NCBI GenBank assembly: GCA_949825045.1
Contig: OX463816.1
Coordinates: 16,053,579 to 16,117,578, forward strand
Origin: Argyresthia goedartella
Lineage: Eukaryota > Arthropoda > Insecta > Lepidoptera > Argyresthiidae
Reading direction: 5' to 3'
Length of the DNA: 64,000 nucleotides
Shown here: piece by piece, positions 56,370-64,000 of the stretch
Position numbering within the stretch: the first letter of the stretch is position 1
Layout of the letters: each line of letters starts with the position of its first letter
Made by a program: the position numbers and the translations under genes
The notes under the pieces: generated by a model
Told to the model about the DNA's origin: nothing
Seen by the model: only the letters and a program-made list of their open reading frames with translations
Database searches by the model: none

Positions 56370-57760
56370 TTATATATAACATAATATAATTCCATAAGTA
56401 CATAACGGGTCTATGTCTGAGAAAGGTTTGTAGTATGTGTTAGGCAACCTGAGACTTGTGCAGTTTGATGAAAAATTGGTGCGGTTGTAATGCACATGAA
56501 AGAGTGTAGTACCAGAATGCCTGGTACTTTTCGTCGGAGCACATAGTTTCATTATGTCATTGACCAGACTCCGAGGTATCTTATGTTATTTATGGACACC
56601 TTGTTGAGTTTGTAATTAGTTGATATATAATCCGATTTCTTTGTAAAGCTTACATGCACGCATTTAGCTGTGTTTACAACTATACTATTTCCATCGTAGT
56701 ACTCACCTAATCTGTCTAGATCCAAGATATTGTGAATCAACAATAATAAAGTAGAAATTTGGCATACTTGAAGCGTTCTTTGATGTCAAAAAGGTATGCT
56801 GCATAAATTAAAGGCCCTACTATTGATCCTTGTGGGATTCCAGAGGGGATATCGATGTACTCAGATCAGTGTCCAGCTATTACTACTGCCTGTCGAGGAT
56901 TACAAAGGTATTCTTTAACCCACCGTAGCAGATCCTCGCGAATACCTAGTTTCAGCAGTTTCTGAAGCAGAATAATGTGGTCCACTCTGTCAAAGGCCTT
57001 TCCAAAGTCACTGTAGACCACATCAACCTGTCCGTGAGAGTTCATGCCCTGGAGTACATCACTAACAAACACAGCCAAGTTTGATGTGATTAATCGACCC
57101 CCAATAAAGCCATTGCTCCTCTGGGATGCCTTGCATTAGTATCAGGTAAATTTTGTTAAGGATAAGTTTTTCAAACACCTTCCCAAAGGTGTTTTAGATT
57201 GATATAGGTCTGTAGTATTACGTGCAATCCTCGGTCTTTTTTATAAACCGGTGCTCTAAGTGTCTCACTGCAAAGGAAATCACCTTTGTGTAGAGAACGG
57301 CTAAATAAGATACTAAGGGGTTCTAACAGCGAATCTCTACATCTAATAATAAAACTAGGTGGAATACCGTCATTATCAGGTCCTTTGTTGGAATCTATTG
57401 CTTTAAAAAATTCAGAGATGTGTTCTTTAGTAATAATTAGTGTGTTAATCGAATTTATAAATCTATTCTGAGTGTTAACAGTGGGGTAGGCATCGGCTGG
57501 TTTCATAAACATTTTCTCAAAGAAAGTGCTAAAGGCCTTTTCATCGTTGAGTTTAATGCTTTCTGCGTGCATAATACTTGGGTACCCAAAGTCACTTTTT
57601 CTCTTAGATGTCCATAGATGTTTGGCATCCCTTTTTATTGTAGTTTATGATCTTTGTATGTAGGAGTTATAACATTCAATTTGCATATTTTTTTGTCTTT
57701 TTCTAAAGAGAGAGAATGTGGCTTATGCAATTGGATTATTATAGCTCTTCGATTGTGAGA
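56370..57760 (-). mobile_element. Degenerate LINE ORF2 fragment, minus strand
   Basis: Minus-strand pieces in order: SFIIRCRDSLLEPLSILFSR preceded by NKGPDNDGIPP (first RT motif), then VDVVYSDFGKAFDRVDH (motif A) and WVKEYLCNPRQAVVI. After a gap come AKCVHVSFTKKSDYI and INNIRYLGV. The FADD motif and much of the palm are deleted. The Jockey/CR1-type arrangement is clear. It is abutted by the Gypsy LTR at 57761, which may have inserted into it. Confidence 0.7.
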
Positions 57761-58276
57761 TGTAGTGTTATGCTACTTACATGCCATTTTCCAGTCTGCT
57801 TTGATGGTCTGCATTTATCTCACAGCTGGATGTTTCGTATCACCTTTATTTGCGTAGGATCCTGTAACTTTTAAACCATAAGAACACAATAACAAATAAT
57901 TTTCACTTCGTATTTTCACACTATCAGCACTGTTAAATCGATGTCGAAGGGGTTTACCTTTGGTGACCTTGTATTTGGCTTTCTCCGAAACTCTGCAATC
58001 TCGGGCTTCGTGCGCGCTGGTGCGCTACCTTTTTAGGTATCTGTAACTGTTCCAATTTTCATTGTTTTCTTGTTGTTTTCTCTATTACGAGCCTGAAACC
58101 AAAATCTGAAATATTTTGATATCGTTGTTTATCTGGTTGTCATGGCAATGTCCATTCAAACTCATTAGCGGTCTGATATGTTTACTGCAATACTTTTACA
58201 AAAATACTTTTTCCCTCTTGGCCATTCACAAAAATTGCTTTTAATTTAAATAATTTTTAGAACTCTCCAAAAAGGG

Positions 58277-58316
58277 TATAAGAGCGGAACATTTCTGAAA
58301 TTGGGGAGTCTCACTT
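58277..58316 (+). promoter_or_regulatory. LTR core promoter: TATA box and initiator-like site
   Basis: TATAAGAG (58277-58284) is followed about 30 bp later by GTCTCACTTCAG. Both blocks are kept in the solo LTR (TATAAAAG, GTCTCACGTCAG), which supports a conserved promoter. The exact start base is not determined. Confidence 0.6.
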
Positions 58317-58732
58317 CAGCTCTTGAAAGAGAAACATCACCTAAAGGCCTTATCCCGGGGCCGCATTGCCCCGGGATCCTGCGAGCCTCTGTTGAGTCGC
58401 TGACTGTCTGCTGCTGCTGCCTTACTGCCGTCTCCAACCACCTATACGGCTTGCTGCTGCTGCCTTACTGCCGTCTCCAACCATCTATATCTTGACGTGC
58501 TGCTGCCTTCAAGCCACCTCCTTCACCACCTCACGATCACGGATCACCAACTACGCCACTACTCCAGGCTCCGGGCACCACCGCCGCGTGCTCCCTGTTC
58601 TGTCTCCTACTCTCCGTGTCCTTCGCTCCCCTTTTTTATATCAATACCTGTATCTTTTAAAAAACCTGTGTCACCTCATTCAGCCTCATCCTCATTTCAT
58701 TTTTATAAAAATAGTCATTGTAAAATACACAT

Positions 58733-58738
58733 AATAAA
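58733..58738 (+). terminator. LTR poly(A) signal AATAAA
   Basis: AATAAA followed by a T-rich segment, about 73 bp before the LTR end. It is conserved in the solo LTR. Confidence 0.6.
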
Positions 58739-58814
58739 CTGTCATTTCTAAATTTTATCCTGGTTGTTGTTTCTTGTTAGGTTCTGGTTAGCTTCTTGTC
58801 GTTACACGACATGT

Positions 58815-58827
58815 TGGCGCCCAACGT
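58815..58827 (+). other. Candidate primer-binding site
   Basis: TGGCGCCCAACGT lies three bases after the LTR end and starts with TGG, the complement of tRNA CCA ends. The priming tRNA was not identified. Confidence 0.6.
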
Positions 58828-59006
58828 AAAAGTTCTTCTTCACCCTTCTTCACCTTTTCTGCGCCTTGTCTCTTTCCTTTTGATTTGCTTTCTCTTTCGC
58901 TCTTAAATCTTTATCTATTCATCCTTTTCATATTTTCCCAATTCTAAAACAAAACTTCATCTAGTTTTTCAACTCATCTGGACTATATTTAGGCCTACAT
59001 TTAACT

Positions 59007-59045
59007 AACATTACTTCACTTCACTTCACTTCACTTCACTTCATC
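59007..59045 (+). repeat. (CTTCA)n microsatellite in the element 5' UTR
   Basis: Seven or so tandem ACTTC units between the primer-binding site and gag. Confidence 0.85.
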
Positions 59046-59070
59046 ACTTTAATATTTTTATTCTAGATAA

Positions 59071-60333
59071 CCGGAAAGAGGTAAAATTTTCAATTTAACT
59101 ATAACACTGGAAAGGGTTATTAAGTACGAATTCCTTAACAAGGCCGAGCTCGAATATGAAGTAAAAATTAGATGTGAGGAACTTAAAAAACAGGTTTTGC
59201 GTTTAGTTGCGAATTCTCACCCTCAAGATATTCTGACTTTTCCAGTTCCGATTGAGGATGACTTGTCTCAAATTGGTTCTACTCTGACTTACCTGGATTG
59301 TAAAATTGAAAAATTTTTACAAGGTGAAACCAAATACTTCCGATTAATAGAAACTTTTATTAATCATGTTTTTTACAGATTGGAGCGAATAGATACTGAC
59401 TTATATCCAGACTCTAAAGCTAGTTTTGATACTTTGGAGATGAAATTTGACGCTATTTCTAAACAATTCGAATCCTTGACTCCACCTACAACTGCAAATG
59501 ACTCTCCATCACTGGACCTTCCTGCTGACCCGACTGTCATGGAACCCCCTCTTGTTTCTCAAACTTCTGTCCAGAACCATACCCCGTATCCTCCATCACC
59601 ACCTCAATCTTTCAAAGATCTGAAAAGACACACCTTCAATGGTAAAAGCTGTCCAAGATCCTTTCTTCAAAAAATTGAAGAATATAGCTTAGCTCGTGGC
59701 TTGTCCAAGGACTTGTTGATTTCTCAGGCGTTCGAAATTTTCACCGACAATGCCCGTCATTGGTTCAGGTTTAAATATAATCAGAATCCAAACTTAACTT
59801 GGAACGAACTTTCTTTTTTACTAATCAAAGACGTTGGTGGTTTTGATTATGATCATAAACTTCTGGAAGCGATTAGGAATCGTACTCAAGGTCGTGATGA
59901 ACCTATCGTCATCTATATTTCCATCATGTCTGGAATGTTCGCTCGCCTTTCAAAAAGACTTTCTGAAACAGAACAATTGGAGATTATTTTGAGAAATATT
60001 CGCCCATGTTATTCAGTCTTCGTAGCTCTAAAAGACATTGACTCTATCGATTCTCTTCTGGCCACTTGCCAAAACTACGAAAAGTTCCTAGACAGAGACA
60101 AACAATTTAAAGAACCAAATTTGCAACAATGTCCTCATGTTTCTGAATTCAACTACAAGCATTCCACTTCAAGTTCAGTTGACTCTCCAAACTCTTCTAA
60201 TAACTCACGACCTTCTCCTCCCTTCATGAATAAATTCACTCCACCCTACAAATACCCTTCTAGACAAGTTAATAGTCTATCTCAAACTGCAGCTCCCCAA
60301 GAAAGTTCTTTTGCGTTCGCTGTCGTAAACTAG
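59071..60333 (+). pseudogene. Gypsy gag (capsid region)
   Basis: The frame is open from 59071 with no in-frame ATG before the conserved part, so the true start is lost or lies in another frame. The N-terminus has FLNKAELEYEVKIRCEELKK, a SAP-like motif known at the start of insect Gypsy Gag. The capsid core follows with SFKDLKRHTFNGKSCPRSFL, ISQAFEIFTDNARHWF and LDYDHKLL-like blocks (W.RF and motif QGRDEPIVIYI). A Ser/Pro-rich tail precedes TAG at 60331. Gag assembles the virus-like particle. A +1 shift at the end separates it from its zinc knuckle. Confidence 0.8.
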
Positions 60334-60458
60334 GTCATACTTTGAACAGTTGCACTCAACCACGATTCGTGATTTGTTCCAAATGTGGTCTTAAGGGTTT
60401 TAAATTTGCAGATTGCCCTACTTGTTCTCCCAAACCTAATACTAGTACAAAAAAATAA
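60312..60458 (+). pseudogene. Gag zinc knuckles in a shifted frame
   Basis: CVRCRKLGHTLNSC is a CX2CX4HX4C knuckle (60312-60353). A second, CSKCGLKGFKFADC, has Phe in place of the His. Zinc knuckles bind the element RNA. A stop follows at about 60456. Confidence 0.7.
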
Positions 60459-60466
60459 CTGCTGAC

Positions 60467-61408
60467 TTGAAAAGTAACTCAAACTTTGATAAGGACGAGT
60501 GGACTAATTGGATCAAAACAATTCAAAACTTCTTTGCTTGCTACAAAATCTCTTCTACACTCTACTCCAAAGAACAAGATCTTAATCGTCCATTCGTTAA
60601 TGTCAAAATTTATGACTTAACTTTATCTGGTTTACTAGATTCTGGCGGCTCAGTAACTATTCTGGGTAATAATTCTCATTTGGAAATTCTTAAACTGGGC
60701 TGCAAACTTTTCAAGTCAGATCTTATTACTGTCTCTACTGCTAATAATCAAAAAATTAATTCCTTGGGTTATTTTGACTTACCTGTCCATTTCAATAACG
60801 AAACTCACTTGATTAAAGCTTATGTTTTCCCTGAAATATTTCCTTCTCTAATGCTAGGTATTGACTTTTGGAGAAAATTTAATCTTCTACCTAGTGTTTT
60901 AGCTTCTCTTAACTTTACAGATCCTAAATGCTTTGCTATCGACACTAAAGATATTAAAGTTTTACCTTATGAGCATTTAACTCCTAATCAAAAGAACATC
61001 GCTAATGACATCATCCAACGCTTCAACACAATCTCTTTTGAAGAAAAAGGTGTTCTGGGAAACACACACTTAATCACCCACAAGATTGAAACTGGTGATT
61101 CTCTTCCGATCAAACAAAGATGTTACAGACTGTCTCCTGAAAAACAAAAGGCTTTAATTAATGAAGTTGACAAGATGCTGGGATGGAACGTCATTGAACA
61201 ATGCGAAAGTCCTTGGTTATCTCCAGTCCTCATCACTCCAAAAAAGAATGGTGAATGGCGTTTCTGCGTAGATAGCAGGAAGCTTAACTCAGTTACACGT
61301 CGTGACACTTATAGTCTGCCTCTAATAAGCGAAATTTTGGACAACCTGAGAAATGCCAAACACTTATCAAGCATCGACATTGCGAAAGCTTTTGGGAGAT
61401 TCCCTTGA
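60467..61408 (+). pseudogene. Gypsy pol: aspartic protease and first part of reverse transcriptase
   Basis: The protease active site reads LLDSGGSVTILG and its C-terminal motif SLMLGIDFWRKF. The RT then opens with PIKQRCYRLSPEKQKALINE, CESPWLSPVLITPKKNGEWR and FCVDSRKLNSVT. Motif A reads SSIDIAKAFG, where a hydrophobic residue usually follows the Asp region. The frame ends by frameshift at about 61405. The protease would cleave Gag-Pol and the RT copies the genomic RNA. Inactive in this copy. Confidence 0.85.
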
Positions 61409-61965
61409 ATCCTGCTGATAGATATAAGACAGCATTTTATGTTCCTGGAAGAGGTATGTTCAGATTCAAAGTAATGCCTCTTGGTCTCATTAACTCACCT
61501 GTAACTCAACAAAGATTAATGGATACGCTATTTACTCCTGAATTTGAGAACAAGGTATTTTGCTATCTGGATGACATCGTTATTATTAGCGAGACTTTTG
61601 ATGAGCACATATCGCTTTTCATGAAAGTTCTTGAAAGACTTTCATATGCTAATCTGACTATTAACTTTGAAAAGAGTCAATTCTTCAGGAAAGAACTGAA
61701 ATACCTTGGTTTTCTAGTGGACGAGTATGGTCTACGTGCTGATCCAGATAAAATAAAAGCTATTCTAGAATATCTTGTACCTACTTGCAGAAAAGAAGTT
61801 CGAATATTCATTGGCACCTGCAGCTGGTTTAGAAGATTCATTCCAAACTTCAGCACTATAGACTCTCCACTCAACCAACTAACCTGTTTCGGGAAGAACG
61901 CTCCTAAATTTTTATGGAATTCCAAGGCTGCAGCTGCTTTCCAGAAACTCAAACAAGTTTGGTAA
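61405..61965 (+). pseudogene. Gypsy pol: reverse transcriptase palm and thumb
   Basis: Continues the RT: KTAFYVPGRGMFRFKVMPLG, LINSPVTQQRLMD and the catalytic FCYLDDIVIIS (YLDD), then FEKSQFFRKELKYLGFLVDE and FIGTCSWFRRFIPNF. These are the standard Ty3/Gypsy RT blocks in order. A frameshift near 61950 separates it from RNase H. Confidence 0.88.
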
Positions 61966-62563
61966 CTGCTCCTGTCCTTGCTTGCCCTAACTTCGAACTA
62001 CCCTTCTCTGTACATTGTGATGCATCAAATTATGGCATAGGAGCAATGCTTACTCAACATCAAGATGACAAGGAAGACGTGATTGCTTACATGAGTAAAG
62101 CACTAAACAAAATCAACAAAACTACTCAACTACTGAAAGAGAAACATTGGCTGTAATAACTGCGCTAGAACATTGGCGATGTTACCTAGACTATGGTAAA
62201 GAATTTACAATATATACTGACCACGCTGCACTTAAATGGTTTCAGAACTTATCGAATCCATCTGGAAGACTTGCTCGCTGGACTCTACGCTTATCATGCT
62301 TTAATTTTGTCCTGAAACATAAAAAAGGAAAGGATAACGTTGTTCCTGATTTATTATCAAGACATAAGAATAAAGAACGTCCTGATACACGAGAAACTTC
62401 ACCTCAAGGCGTACATCCTTTTACGATTGAAGAACCACCTGATCGTGAACTTGAGCACTACTACAAGATCTTTCTCGGATGCTCCAACAACCCAGACGCA
62501 TATCCCAACTACACTATCAGGGATACAAACTTTACCGCTGCATCCATTCTCCCGATCGTCTAA
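61955..62563 (+). pseudogene. Gypsy pol: RNase H and integrase entry region
   Basis: Two frames joined near 62147. The first has FSVHCDASNYGIGAMLTQ (first catalytic Asp) and VIAYMSKALNK. The second has KHWLAVITALEHWRCYLDYG (catalytic Glu region), FTIYTDHAALKWFQN (second Asp), LARWTLRLSCFNF and GKDNVVPDLLSRH. RNase H removes the RNA strand during replication. A Pro/Glu-rich linker to the integrase follows, then a frameshift. Confidence 0.85.
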
Positions 62564-63660
62564 ACGATGACTTAATTTGGAAAGAAGTTCCACTGCCGCA
62601 AGATAGACATGCACTTATTGAAGTTAGCCATGGCTCCCCTTCAGAACTCCACCTTGGTATCTTCAAGACATTCAAGAAAATATCTTTAAAATACTATTAG
62701 CCTGGTATGTTTAAGGACATTGCCAATTTAATCTCGACTTGTGAAACCTGCTTAACCTACAAACACCCTAATCATTCTCCCTATGGTCTTATGGGTAAAC
62801 CTCAACTTTGCTCCAGACCTTTTCAAACTATATCCTTAGATCTTATGGGTCCATTGCCTATGACCCGGAGAAGAAATCAGTATATTCTGGTAATTAACTG
62901 CAATTTTACTAAATATACTATGATTTTTCCCCTTAAACGTGCTACTTCAGCTAATATCATTAATGTCTTAGAAAATTCAGTGTTTCTAGTTCATGGCATT
63001 CCCCAAACTATTATAATGGACAACGCTGTTCAATTTCAGTCGCGAGAATTCCACTCATTCTTAAATTCTTATAACGTTCTTTGTATTTTTCACACAGCTT
63101 TATATTGTCCTCAGGTTAATCCTACAGAGAAATTTAATAGTACGATTATTACAGCTCTAGCATCCCTAGTAGGAGACGATCATAGATCCTGGGACAACCA
63201 TCTTACTAAGATTCAGTTCGCAATGAACAGCGCTACAAACGTTGCTACTGGCTTTACTCCAAACTTTTTAGTCTTTGGTAGGGAAACAATACCCTGTGGT
63301 TCCTTCTATACTCCAACTCAGAATCTCGAGGAATTGATATTTATGCCTCGTGATATTTACGCGTCTAATACTGGTCTCCTCTCATCTATCTTTCACAGAG
63401 TTCAAACTAAACTTCATATAGCTCACGCTAAAAATAGCGCTCGCTATGATCTTCGCCGGTCTTTTAAAGAATTTAATGTGGGAGATACTGTTTGGCGTAA
63501 AAACCATGTTTTAAGCAATGCTGGCACATAATTTAATGCTAAACTTGCCCCTAAATTCATTAAGTGTAAAATAATAACCAAACTTTCACCATTGGTATAC
63601 ATTCTCGAAGACCCTAACGGAGTTAGAGGCAAGTGGCACGTTAAAGATATAAAATCTTAA
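62479..63660 (+). pseudogene. Gypsy pol: integrase
   Basis: The zinc-binding N-terminus has SPSELHLGIFKTF, a stop at 62698 and then STCETCLTYK (the Cys pair). The catalytic core has ISLDLMGPLP (Asp), IIMDNAVQFQS (Asp) and VNPTEKFNSTI (Glu). SATNVATGFTPNFLVFGRE and the C-terminal FNVGDTVWRKNH follow. A stop lies at 63529, after which the same frame continues to VYILEDPNGVRGKWHVKDI and TAA at 63658. No chromodomain is present. Integrase inserts the cDNA; this copy is disabled by the stops. Confidence 0.85.
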
Positions 63661-64000
63661 ATTTTCTTAACTTCTATTAACTGTTAATTTGTATATATGT
63701 ATAAATATCACCTTCATTTTCACCTTATTATTTTTATTTCTTCCAGTGTTCTTCAACACATTTTACTTTAGGACCTCGAATCTTCGTTGGTTAGTCTTCA
63801 CCTTTTTTTTATCTTTATTTCAGACACATCTCGTTGGCGATGTTGCTGATCTCTGGCTTCGAGCCCTACCGCTCTGGCCGTTTTTTAATCTTTTCTTAAG
63901 TCAAAGCGACTAAAGCTACCTTAGGATTAATTTGTTTCTCTTTACTTCCACTTATTTTTTTTTCCACGCAGGAGCGGATGACAACTCCTTAAGTAAGCCT
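63661..64000 (+). other. Region downstream of integrase, no env recognised
   Basis: T-rich sequence with no LTR start (TGTAGTGTTATG) and no envelope-like frame. It is probably the element's 3' UTR. The window ends before the 3' LTR. Confidence 0.55.

Larger units (their letters stand above)
57761..58811 (+). repeat. 5' LTR of the Ty3/Gypsy element (1051 bp)
   Basis: It starts TGTAGTGTTATG and ends CACGACA, giving the TG...CA ends. Boundaries are fixed by comparison with the solo LTR at 12758-13952 and by the primer-binding site that follows directly. It contains a promoter (58277-58316), a two-unit 43-bp tandem repeat (about 58411-58490) and a poly(A) signal. Confidence 0.85.
57761..64000 (+). 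mobile_element. Ty3/Gypsy LTR retrotransposon, 5' LTR to pol; 3' LTR outside the window
   Basis: Layout: LTR (57761-58811), primer-binding site, 5' UTR, gag with zinc knuckle, protease, RT, RNase H, integrase ending at 63660, then at least 340 bp without an env gene. Protease, RT, RNase H, integrase is the Ty3/Gypsy order. Pol is broken by at least four frameshifts and in-frame stops near 62698 and 63529, so the copy is inactive. A solo LTR of the same family is at 12758-13952. Confidence 0.9.

Overview
This is an animal nuclear DNA window, AT-rich and almost entirely made of transposable-element debris. Several features point to an insect, most likely a moth or butterfly (inference): an insect-type beaten-path-like immunoglobulin gene with spliced exons, CR1/L2-type LINEs that end in short microsatellites, RTE LINEs with TAA tails, two tRNA-derived SINEs, mariner, Tc1 and MULE transposase remnants, and dispersed repeats of a kind familiar from lepidopteran genomes. 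I see no bacterial operons, rRNA genes, CRISPR arrays or functional tRNA genes.

Layout. About 1.1-3.6 kb holds the last five coding exons (+ strand) of a Beat-like two-immunoglobulin protein, with compatible splice phases and a stop codon followed by AATAAA. From 3.9 to 8.45 kb is an old minus-strand CR1-like LINE with a PHD-like ORF1, interrupted by a chain of hairpins at 5682-5818. 8.7-10.5 kb holds two short terminal-inverted-repeat elements. 11.6-17.5 kb is a plus-strand LINE of a second family whose ORF1 is split by a minus-strand solo LTR (12758-13952). A degenerate mariner follows (17.8-18.95 kb), then an internally deleted minus-strand LINE (19.0-20.6 kb) and a comparatively well preserved minus-strand LINE (21.4-25.0 kb). 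25.3-25.9 kb carries a MULE transposase remnant. The middle, 26-42 kb, is mostly unrecognised. It holds small hairpins, a Tc1 remnant split by an RTE fragment, a 108-bp tandem array, two adjacent SINEs, LINE scraps and a large fold-back element. 42.1-46.3 kb holds more LINE 3' ends and an ORF1 fragment. 47.4-53.9 kb is a degenerate plus-strand sister of the 21.4-25.0 kb LINE. Its 3' UTR contains a 1.68-kb piece of a different non-LTR element that has a C-terminal zinc motif and a restriction-like endonuclease region. 56.4-57.7 kb is a LINE scrap, and 57.76-64 kb is the 5' LTR and gag-pol of a Ty3/Gypsy retrotransposon whose 3' LTR lies beyond the window.

The only host gene I can support is the Beat-like gene. 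Nearly all other coding potential belongs to mobile elements, and every one carries stops, frameshifts, deletions or catalytic substitutions. The most unusual structural signal is a set of perfect or near-perfect inverted repeats with loops of only 0-4 bases, scattered across the first half of the window.
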